5,904 bases of DNA, taken from NCBI GenBank assembly GCA_016210125.1, contig JACQUS010000326.1, positions 1 to 5,904 on the forward strand, in the 5' to 3' direction. Shown here one piece after another: positions 1-5,138 of the stretch (positions within the stretch are counted from its first letter, which is position 1; every line of letters starts with the position of its first letter). A program made the translations under genes and the position numbers. The notes beneath the pieces were generated by a model. The model was given only the letters and a program-made list of their open reading frames with translations, made no database searches and had not been told where the DNA came from. The stretch comes from Chloroflexota bacterium (lineage in GTDB: Bacteria; Chloroflexota; UBA6077; FW602-bin22; JACQUS01).

Positions 1-2
1 CC

Positions 3-947
3 GTAGAGGTCGCCGACTACGACTGCGATGGGTGGCAGGAGGTGCTGGTCGACGGCTCGGCGGCCAAGCTGATCCTCGCGCCGCGGCAGGGCGGCGCGCT
101 GGTCGAGTGGGACCTGGTGTCGCCGGCATGGAACCTCTTGGCGACGATGGCCCGGCGGCCCGAAGCCTACCACATCGCCCTGCGCAAGAGCGCCGCCGCG
201 CGCGCCGCGGAGGTCGCGGAGCCCGGCGAGGAGATGCACTCGATCCACGGCGAGGTGCGCGTGAAAGACGAGGGCGTGGTCGATCTGCTGACCTACGACT
301 GGCACGGCCGCCACGGGGCCGTCGAGCACGTCTTGGGGCCGGAGGTGGACTTCGACAGCTTTCGTCGCGCGGTCTACGGCGACGCCGCGGACCTCGCCGT
401 CGAGCCGTGGCACGCCGACCCCCTGGTCGACGGCCGCGGCGCACACGTGCGCCTCTCGCGTATGGCCCGGGTGCGACTCGCCGGCGCGGACGGCGCGCCG
501 CAGGAGTGGCCGCTCGCCGTGGAGAAGACGCTGACTCTGAGCGCGGCGCAGGGCGAGCTGCTGGCGCACTACCGCCTGCACAACCGGGGGGCCGCGCCGC
601 TGCGCGCGCGCTTCGCCAGCGAGTGGAACGCCAACCTGGTCGGCGGGGACAATCCGGCGGCCTACGTGGCCCTACCGGGCCTGGCGGACGGCCGCCTGCC
701 GTTCGACTCCAGCGCCGAGCACGCGGCGGTCGAGCGGCTGGCGCTCGGCAACGACGACCTTGGCGTGCACCTGCGCCTGGCATTGAGCGCGCCGGCGACC
801 CTCTGGCGCTTCTCGGTCGAGAGCGTCTCGTCGAGCGAGGGCGGCGTCGAGCGCGTGCACCAGGGCTCCTGCTTCACCCTCGTCTGGGACCTGGCGCTGG
901 CGCCCGGCGAGGCGTGGACGCGCACGCTGCGCTGGACGTGGGCTTAG
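3..947 (+). CDS. GH57 alpha-amylase/4-alpha-glucanotransferase, C-terminal part (5' end outside window)
   Basis: The frame is open from the left edge, so the start codon and the catalytic domain lie outside the window; 314 residues remain. In local numbering it opens with a D5-x-D7-x-D9-G10 stretch followed by a short beta-like segment, then GGALVEWD (30-37) and NLLATMARRPEAYH (44-57), SIHGE (80-84), YDWHGRH (98-104) and FASEWNANL (204-212). This order (a GG-L-E-D strand, an arginine-rich RRPEAYH segment, a YDW segment, a late E-N-NL strand) is what I recall of the C-terminal beta-domain of GH57 amylases and 4-alpha-glucanotransferases, which packs beside the catalytic barrel. By family, the enzyme would cleave or transfer alpha-1,4-glucan chains. 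The window shows no catalytic residue, so hydrolase and transferase cannot be told apart. Its TAG stop overlaps the stop of the opposing amidohydrolase gene. Confidence 0.75.
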   Translation, partial: VEVADYDCDGWQEVLVDGSAAKLILAPRQGGALVEWDLVSPAWNLLATMARRPEAYHIALRKSAAARAAEVAEPGEEMHSIHGEVRVKDEGVVDLLTYDWHGRHGAVEHVLGPEVDFDSFRRAVYGDAADLAVEPWHADPLVDGRGAHVRLSRMARVRLAGADGAPQEWPLAVEKTLTLSAAQGELLAHYRLHNRGAAPLRARFASEWNANLVGGDNPAAYVALPGLADGRLPFDSSAEHAAVERLALGNDDLGVHLRLALSAPATLWRFSVESVSSSEGGVERVHQGSCFTLVWDLALAPGEAWTRTLRWTWA

Positions 948-2293
948 CGGGCGCCCGCGCCGGGCAGGAAGCGGCCCCAGCCGGGCCGGCCGATCGGCCG
1001 GCCGCCCTGGGCAACCAACTCGCCGCGGACGAACGTCACCACCGGAACGCCGCGCGGCTCGACGCCGGCGAAGGGGCTCCACCCGGCCTTGGACACGATG
1101 GCGTCGTCGTCGAGGCGTCGGCGCGCCGCCAGGTCCACCAGCACCAGGTCCGCGTCGGCTCCCGGCCGCAGCGTGCCCTTGCGCGGGTAGAAGCCATAGA
1201 GGCGAGCAGGCGTCTCGCTCGCCAGCTCGACCACGCGCTCCAGACTGACGTAGCCGCCGGCTACGCCTTCGAGCAGCAGGGAGAGCGTCGTCTCGACGCC
1301 CGGCAGGCCGAACGGGGCCGGCCAAACGCCGCGGGCCTTGTGAGCGCGCGTCGAGGGTGCGTGGTCCGACGACACATGCGTCACCGGGCCGAGGGCCACA
1401 CGCCGCCACAGCTCCTCACGCTCCCAGCGCGAGCGGGCGCGCGCCGGCGGGGTGAACTTGCGCAGCGCGCCCTGCTCCAGGACCTCGGCCTCTTCGAGAT
1501 AGAGGTACTGCGGGCAGGTCTCGATCCATAGGTCAGCACCCTGGGCGCGCTGCGCCGCGGCGACGTCCACGACGGCCGGCTGCGCGGCGTGGGCGATGAT
1601 GGCGCGCACTCTGGCCAGCCGCGCGAGCAGCGCGACGGTGCTGGCGGCCACCAGCTCGGCCTCGCGCGAGCGCCACATGGGCAGGATGCAGCCGCCGGCG
1701 ACGCCGGCGGCGCGCAGAGCGCCCTCGTTGGCCGCGGTGATGGCCTCGTCCTCGCAGTGCACGAGCGCCAGCCCGCGCAGCTCGGCGATCGCCTGGAAGG
1801 CGCGCAGCAGGTCGGCATTGGACAGACCGGGCACGCCGTGCGTCGTGCAGGTGAACAGCTTGAAATACGTGGCCCCGGCGTGCCACAGCGCGGGTAGCTG
1901 CTCGATGCGGTCGGGCCAGACGTGGGCCGCCAGGCCGAAGTCGACCAGCGAGCGGTCGCGCAGGTAGTCGGCTTTGCGGCGCAGGTCCTCCGCGTCGAGC
2001 ACAGGCTGGGCGTGCGTGTGCTCGACGACCGTCGTCACGCCGCCGACCGCCGCCGCCGAGCTGCCGGTGATGAAGTCCTCGCGGTCGGGCTCGGCCGGGT
2101 CCATGAAGTGCACGTGGCCGTCGACCACGCCGGGCAGGAGGTAGAGGCCCGCGCCGTCGACCTCGCGCGCGGCTGTGCGGCGCGCCTCGGAGACCTCGGC
2201 GACGAGCCCGCCGGCGACGTACACGCTGGCGCGGCGGCGCCAGCGCGAGGTGACGACCGTCGCGCCGTGGATGGCCAGGTCGTAGTCGGCCAC
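944..2293 (-). CDS. Cyclic amidohydrolase (dihydroorotase/allantoinase/hydantoinase superfamily)
   Basis: I predict a 449-residue cytosolic metal-dependent hydrolase that opens a cyclic amide or ureide. In numbering from the GTG at 2293, the binuclear-site residues are all present: H60 and H62 (DGHVHF), K145 (YFKLFT, the carboxylated lysine), H179 (LVHCED), H235 (IIAHAA) and D310 (SSDHAP). ETCPQYL (258-264) and SKAGW near the end also fit the superfamily. The residue after HxHF is Met64, where true dihydroorotases carry Arg and allantoinases Asn, so pyrC or allB is not justified and the substrate is open. The frame extends upstream to an ATG at 2467, but that 58-residue extension runs through a palindromic repeat and has no family similarity. 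GTG 2293 places DYDLAIHGATVV at the N-terminus, as expected, with a weak AGGCGAG just upstream. No pyrimidine or purine genes are adjacent. Confidence 0.88.
   Translation of the reverse strand: MADYDLAIHGATVVTSRWRRRASVYVAGGLVAEVSEARRTAAREVDGAGLYLLPGVVDGHVHFMDPAEPDREDFITGSSAAAVGGVTTVVEHTHAQPVLDAEDLRRKADYLRDRSLVDFGLAAHVWPDRIEQLPALWHAGATYFKLFTCTTHGVPGLSNADLLRAFQAIAELRGLALVHCEDEAITAANEGALRAAGVAGGCILPMWRSREAELVAASTVALLARLARVRAIIAHAAQPAVVDVAAAQRAQGADLWIETCPQYLYLEEAEVLEQGALRKFTPPARARSRWEREELWRRVALGPVTHVSSDHAPSTRAHKARGVWPAPFGLPGVETTLSLLLEGVAGGYVSLERVVELASETPARLYGFYPRKGTLRPGADADLVLVDLAARRRLDDDAIVSKAGWSPFAGVEPRGVPVVTFVRGELVAQGGRPIGRPGWGRFLPGAGAR
976..1011. repeat. Strong 36-nt dyad near the convergent gene ends
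   Basis: The core at 984-1003 is a perfect 20-nt palindrome, GGCCGGCC-GATC-GGCCGGCC. On the same symmetry axis, CCCAG (976-980) pairs with CTGGG (1007-1011) across a 3x3 mismatch. As RNA either strand could fold into an 8-bp GC stem with a GATC loop, an internal loop and a further 5-bp stem. It lies inside the last coding part of the amidohydrolase gene and 29 bp past the stop of the GH57 gene, so it would sit in the 3' untranslated part of that transcript. No T-tract follows on either strand, so it is not a classical intrinsic terminator. It may halt or protect the GH57 mRNA, or be chance in GC-rich code. Confidence 0.5.
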
Positions 2294-2390
2294 CGCTCGC
2301 CTCGCGCGGGTGCGAGCGTTCGGCCGCCCGCACGCTGGCTCATCGGAACATAGCGATGGTGAGTTGCCCCACCCCGCCCCAAGAAACATC

Positions 2391-2417
2391 TCCAAAGGGG
2401 GCGTCGCCCCCTTTGGA
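2391..2417 (-). repeat. Palindromic intergenic repeat, copy A
   Basis: The perfect 12-bp arms TCCAAAGGGGGC (2391-2402) and GCCCCCTTTGGA (2406-2417) are separated by a 3-nt loop. Read on the minus strand it is preceded by TAATAAAGGGGAA and followed by the 10-nt linker GATGTTTCTT and a tail with three GGGG runs (2380 down to 2367). The same order of parts recurs in copy B, and the preceding box and hairpin recur in copy C. It sits between hemD and the amidohydrolase gene, where a transcript of the latter would carry it in its leader. Confidence 0.85.
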
Positions 2418-2468
2418 TTCCCCTTTATTATGCGCGATGGTCGCGGCCCGCCATGGGGACAACTCATC

Positions 2469-2498
2469 TCTGTAGCACAAGGCCGAGGGCATCGTCAA
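2469..2498 (-). promoter_or_regulatory. Weak candidate promoter for the amidohydrolase gene
   Basis: On the minus strand TTGACG (2498-2493, five of six consensus bases) is followed after 18 nt by TACAGA (2474-2469), which matches only three of six -10 bases but has TGC directly before it, as in extended -10 elements. The resulting leader would be roughly 170 nt and would include hairpin repeat A. This is a visual match only. Confidence 0.25.
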
Positions 2499-2589
2499 AC
2501 TGAGCACGGGCGTGTGCCGCGGGCGATGGGTTGCGGCGTGGCTCGGTGGCCACCGGGCGCTGCGTGGTCGGCGCCGGCCGCCGGTGGCG

Positions 2590-3444
2590 TCACCCGCAGG
2601 GCGCCAGGGCCTGGCCGAGCGCCTTGACCAGGTGGCCCATCTTCGGGTGCTCGGGCTGCAGGCCCACGCGCACGCCGTGCGCCTCGATGGCCTGCGCGGC
2701 CACCGGCCCGACGGCGGCGACGAGCACGCGCGGGTCGTTGAGCGCGCTGCGCAGGGCCGCGGCCTGGCCATGCGCCTCGGCAATGGCGAAAAGATTGGCG
2801 ATCTGCGACGAGCTGAGGATGGCCAGCGCGTCGATCCGCCCGGCGAGGCAGGCAGCGATCAGCTCGCGCACGGCGCGGTCGTCGGTCGGCCCCTCCCAGC
2901 GGTAGGGCGCGACCTCTTCAACGCGGGCGCCAAGGCGCGCCAGGCCGGCGCGCAGGCGCTCGAGGTACGGCGTCGGCCCGCCGTAGACCTGGAGGCCGAG
3001 GGCGCGATCATCCAGGTGCCAGGTGGCCAGCTCGGCCAGCAGCTCGTCGGACGTGTTCGGCTCCGGCGGCACGAAGTCGATGCGCACGCCGTGCTGCTTC
3101 AGGACGTAGACCGGCTTCGGCCCGCGGGCGATGACGCGCGCGCGGGCCAACGCGGCGAGTGCGGCATCGAGCCGGCCGTCCTCGGTGGCACGCTCGAGCA
3201 GGGCGCGGCAGCCGACGCCGGTGAGGAAGACGACCACGTCGAAGGCGCTAGCCGTCAGCCGTGCGAGCCAGGCGCGCATCGGGCGGTCGTCCTCGACCGG
3301 CACCTCGCGCAGCACCGGCGCGACGTAGGGCGTGCCGCCGGCGCGGTCGACCATCTGGGCCAGCTCGGCGGCGCGGCGGGCCTCCAGGAGGGCGATGGTG
3401 CGGCCGCACAGCGGGCGCGCGGTGACCTCGACGGTGTCGATCAT
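2590..3444 (-). CDS. hemD: Uroporphyrinogen-III synthase (HemD family)
   Basis: The 284-residue product fits the usual HemD length. By family it closes and inverts ring D of hydroxymethylbilane to give uroporphyrinogen III, the branch point to heme, siroheme and cobalamin, in the cytosol. Visible signatures are GRTIALLEARRAAELAQMV (14-32, first strand and helix of lobe 1), DVVVFLTGVGCRALLE (69-84), VIARGPKPVYVLKQHGV (104-120), PEPNTSDELLAEL (127-139), YRWEGP (181-186) after the return to lobe 1, ALAILSSSQIANLF (206-219) and VAAVGPVAAQAIEAHGV (242-258). The family is poorly conserved in sequence, so the order of these segments carries the call. No other tetrapyrrole gene is in the window, so its pathway branch is unknown. 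ATG 3444 is supported by GAGGGGAG 7 nt upstream. Family membership is likely; activity is inferred. Confidence 0.82.
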   Translation of the reverse strand: MIDTVEVTARPLCGRTIALLEARRAAELAQMVDRAGGTPYVAPVLREVPVEDDRPMRAWLARLTASAFDVVVFLTGVGCRALLERATEDGRLDAALAALARARVIARGPKPVYVLKQHGVRIDFVPPEPNTSDELLAELATWHLDDRALGLQVYGGPTPYLERLRAGLARLGARVEEVAPYRWEGPTDDRAVRELIAACLAGRIDALAILSSSQIANLFAIAEAHGQAAALRSALNDPRVLVAAVGPVAAQAIEAHGVRVGLQPEHPKMGHLVKALGQALAPCG

Positions 3445-3451
3445 ACGCCCA

Positions 3452-3459
3452 CTCCCCTC
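3452..3459 (-). promoter_or_regulatory. Shine-Dalgarno of hemD
   Basis: Minus-strand GAGGGGAG lies 7 nt before the ATG at 3444. It supports that start, which also places the first beta strand of the fold close to the N-terminus. Confidence 0.75.
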
Positions 3460-3485
3460 GGGACAGATCTTGATAAAAGAACGCG

Positions 3486-3513
3486 ACTATATACAGAATA
3501 CACGCCAAGTCTA
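3486..3513 (-). promoter_or_regulatory. Candidate sigma-70 type promoter for hemD
   Basis: On the minus strand TAGACT (3513-3508, four of six -35 bases) and TATAGT (3491-3486, five of six -10 bases) are separated by 16 nt. The patch is conspicuously AT-rich in a GC-rich window. A start about 7 nt past the -10 would give a leader of roughly 35 nt before the hemD ATG. No operator is evident. Confidence 0.5.
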
Positions 3514-3623
3514 GCCTTCGGCGGCACTCCTGTCAAGCGTCGGGTCGGCCCGTATGCAGCTCACGCCCCCTCGGCGCGGCGGCGTCGCCCACCAGCGGAC
3601 CACCGCGGGATGAAAATGGGGTG

Positions 3624-3650
3624 TCCAGAGGGGGCGAAGCCCCCTCCGGG
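3624..3650 (+). repeat. Palindromic intergenic repeat, copy B
   Basis: The arms GAGGGGGC (3628-3635) and GCCCCCTC (3639-3646) flank a GAA loop; outer bases TCC and GGG pair across one A-C mismatch. It is preceded by CGGGATGAAAATGGGG and followed by a 12-nt pyrimidine-rich linker ending in six T (3657-3662), then a G-rich tail (3663-3679). Hairpin plus T-run resembles a rightward terminator, but no rightward gene ends here and the T-run begins 6 nt after the stem, so I class it as a diverged repeat copy. Confidence 0.8.
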
Positions 3651-3747
3651 ACTCTCTTTTTTGGGGGGAGGAGGCAGGGCCCCGCCCAGTGGGCTAGTTC
3701 TCCCGAAAATGGACGGCGAGGGTCCCCCATCCGGGTGAAAGAGGGAA

Positions 3748-3774
3748 TCCAAAGGGGGCGAAGCCCCCTTTGGG
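3748..3774 (+). repeat. Palindromic intergenic repeat, copy C
   Basis: The perfect 11-bp arms CCAAAGGGGGC (3749-3759) and GCCCCCTTTGG (3763-3773) flank a GAA loop. The preceding CCGGGTGAAAGAGGGAAT matches the box before copy B and, in its last part, the box before copy A. The G-rich tail of copies A and B is missing here. It starts 124 bp after copy B in the same orientation and lies about 70 bp ahead of the candidate dehydrogenase promoter. Confidence 0.85.
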
Positions 3775-3844
3775 CCGCTTCTACGGTGCGGTGGGCCAGC
3801 GCGCTAGCAAGGGCGATGCTCAGGAGGGGCGCGGCTGCGCGCGG

Positions 3845-3875
3845 TGGACACGTGGTGTGCCTCGTGGTGTAAAAT
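3845..3875 (+). promoter_or_regulatory. Candidate promoter of the dehydrogenase-DUF3891 operon
   Basis: TGGACA (3845-3850, five of six -35 bases) and TAAAAT (3870-3875, five of six -10 bases) are 19 nt apart, longer than the ideal 17. The expected transcript would begin near 3882. A small inverted repeat, GCCAA-TAGC-TTGGC (3888-3901), would lie at the start of the leader and could be an operator half-site pair or chance. Confidence 0.4.
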
Positions 3876-3913
3876 AGGGCACGCCGAGCCAATAGCTTGG
3901 CCGGACGCACGAC

Positions 3914-3918
3914 AGGAG
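3914..3918 (+). promoter_or_regulatory. Shine-Dalgarno deciding the dehydrogenase start
   Basis: AGGAG lies 6 nt before ATG 3925. The frame is open back to an ATG at 3844, but that extension overlaps the promoter-like patch and has no ribosome site or family similarity, so 3925 is preferred. Confidence 0.75.
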
Positions 3919-3924
3919 CGCCGC

Positions 3925-5124
3925 ATGGCCCAACCGGCGAGCGAGCCGCAGGGCGAGTTCGTCTTCTTGCCTGTGGATACGGTGGCCTTCGGTCGCGGCG
4001 CGCTCGAACGCCTGCCGGCCGAGGTCGAGCGACTCGGCTGCCGCCGTGCCTTCATCGTGACCACCGCCTCGCTGCTGCGTGAGCGCACACTGCTTGAGCG
4101 CGTGGAGCGCCTGCTCGGCGCGCGCCACGTCGGCACGTTCGGCAGCGTGCGCCAGCACACGCCGAGCGCCGACGTGTGGGCCGCCGCCGAGCAGGCACGC
4201 CAGGCCGTGGCCGATCTCATCGTCAGCTTCGGCGGCAGCACGGTGAACGACTGCGCCAAGCTCGTAGCCTACGTGCTCGGCGAGCGCACGGCGGGTATCG
4301 GCGGGCTGCTGCGCTGTGGCGTCGAGCACCGCGGGCTGGCCGTGTCCGGCAACCTGCCGCCGCACATCGCTATCACCACGGCCCTTTCGGCCGGCGAGTT
4401 CACCACCGGGGCGAGCATCACCGACGAGGCCACGCGGGTCAAGGGGACGGTGAGCCACACGGCGCTGGCGCCGCGCGTCGTCCTGCTCGATCCCAGCGTG
4501 ACCGTCGCGACGCCGGAGTGGCTGTGGCTATCGAGCGGCATCAAGGCCCTCGACCACGCCGTCGAGCGCTTCTACTCCCCGCTACACCAGCCGCTCGTCG
4601 ACGCGCTGTGCCTGGAGGCCATCCGCCTGCTCACGCGCAACCTCCCGAGCTCACGCGCGACGACGGAGGAGGGCTTGGCGGCGCGCGGCCAGTGCCAGAT
4701 CGCCGCCTGGCTCTCGGCCTTCGGCTGGGCGAACGTGCGTGTTGGCCTAAGCCACATTCTTGGCCACCAGATCGGTGGGCGCTGCGGCGTGCCCCACGGC
4801 TACACGTCGTGCATCACGATGCCGCACGCCATCCGGTTCGTTCATCGCTGGGCGCCCGACCGGCTCGCGCCCATCGCCGAGGCGCTGGGGCTGCGGGTCG
4901 ATGAGCGCACGGCCGGCGACGCCGTGGCGCAGGCCGTGGCGCGGCTCGTCGCTGACCTTGGCCTGCCGGGTCGCCTGCGCGAGGTCGGCGTGCCGCTCGA
5001 GGCGCTCGACGCGCTGATCGACGCCGCCATGCACGAGGTGGAGTCATCGGAGCACCTGCGCGCCGGCCTCGCCGGCGAGATTCGCCGTGAGGACGTGGCC
5101 CGGCTCGTACGGGCAGCGTGGTAG
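3925..5124 (+). CDS. Iron-containing alcohol dehydrogenase family protein, maleylacetate-reductase-like
   Basis: The 399-residue protein is predicted to be a cytosolic NAD(P)-dependent oxidoreductase. The N-terminal dinucleotide-binding half carries FGRGALERLP (22-31) and FGGSTVND (102-109), the GGGSxxD nucleotide loop. The helical half carries PPHIAITTALSAGEFT (145-160), VVLLDPSVT (185-193), GIKALDHAVE (205-214), GLSHILGHQIGG (274-285) and GVPHGYTS (288-295). By comparison with family III dehydrogenases, H211, H277 and H291 match three metal ligands, with the usual spacing of 14 between the last two. The fourth, normally Asp four residues before the first His, is Lys207. A basic residue there is familiar to me from the maleylacetate-reductase-like branch, so iron dependence is doubtful. 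No ring-cleavage dioxygenase is nearby and the substrate is unknown. It is followed after 14 bp by the DUF3891 gene, probably in one operon. Confidence 0.87.
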   Translation: MAQPASEPQGEFVFLPVDTVAFGRGALERLPAEVERLGCRRAFIVTTASLLRERTLLERVERLLGARHVGTFGSVRQHTPSADVWAAAEQARQAVADLIVSFGGSTVNDCAKLVAYVLGERTAGIGGLLRCGVEHRGLAVSGNLPPHIAITTALSAGEFTTGASITDEATRVKGTVSHTALAPRVVLLDPSVTVATPEWLWLSSGIKALDHAVERFYSPLHQPLVDALCLEAIRLLTRNLPSSRATTEEGLAARGQCQIAAWLSAFGWANVRVGLSHILGHQIGGRCGVPHGYTSCITMPHAIRFVHRWAPDRLAPIAEALGLRVDERTAGDAVAQAVARLVADLGLPGRLREVGVPLEALDALIDAAMHEVESSEHLRAGLAGEIRREDVARLVRAAW

Positions 5125-5125
5125 G

Positions 5126-5131
5126 AGGAGG
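5126..5131 (+). promoter_or_regulatory. Shine-Dalgarno of the DUF3891 gene
   Basis: AGGAGG lies 7 nt before ATG 5139, inside a purine run that begins at the dehydrogenase stop codon. It fixes the start and supports efficient translation of the second gene from a shared mRNA. Confidence 0.85.
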
Positions 5132-5138
5132 AGAGAGC

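Larger units (their letters stand above)
2294..2589. other. Intergenic gap between hemD and the amidohydrolase gene
   Basis: This 296-bp gap separates the hemD stop from the amidohydrolase GTG, both on the minus strand. It contains one palindromic repeat with a G-rich tail, a weak candidate promoter, and a perfect 12-nt palindrome CGGTGGCCACCG at 2544-2555. Open frames crossing it are long only because stops are rare in GC-rich DNA; I see no recognisable protein. No clear terminator with a T-tract follows hemD, so read-through into the amidohydrolase gene is possible. Confidence 0.6.
3445..3924. other. Divergent intergenic region with two palindromic repeats
   Basis: These 480 bp separate the leftward hemD gene from the rightward dehydrogenase gene. 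From left to right they hold the hemD Shine-Dalgarno and an AT-rich promoter-like patch (about 3468-3513), an undistinguished stretch (3520-3600), repeat copies B and C in the same orientation, and a promoter-like patch ahead of the dehydrogenase. Short frames here translate mostly the repeats (for example a minus-strand frame at 3533-3910) and show no protein family. I see no RNA gene. Confidence 0.7.

Noticed and set aside
32..1531. A 499-codon plus-strand frame across the GH57 and amidohydrolase genes
   Set aside because: It is rich in Arg, Ala and Gly with no family motif and overlaps two well-supported genes in other frames; a by-product of GC-rich code.
2544..2555. Perfect 12-nt palindrome CGGTGGCCACCG as an operator
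   Set aside because: Such short GC palindromes are expected in this composition; it is far from any start codon and has no second copy.
2512..3738. A 408-codon plus-strand frame antisense to hemD
   Set aside because: No recognisable domain, low-complexity composition, and its end translates repeat copy B; hemD on the other strand has conserved segments and a ribosome site.
3624..3774. Copies B and C as a short CRISPR array
   Set aside because: Only two imperfect copies about 97 bp apart, strongly palindromic, a third copy inverted elsewhere, and no cas gene.
3533..3910. A 125-codon minus-strand frame in the divergent intergenic region
   Set aside because: It translates the two palindromic repeats and their flanks and has no family similarity; likely to be mis-annotated as a hypothetical protein.
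3844..3924. Upstream extension of the dehydrogenase to ATG 3844
   Set aside because: It would run through the promoter-like patch, lacks a ribosome site, and adds residues with no counterpart in the family; ATG 3925 has AGGAG at 6 nt.
5121..5137. GGA triplet run after the dehydrogenase stop as a microsatellite
   Set aside because: Too short, and explained by the Shine-Dalgarno of the next gene.
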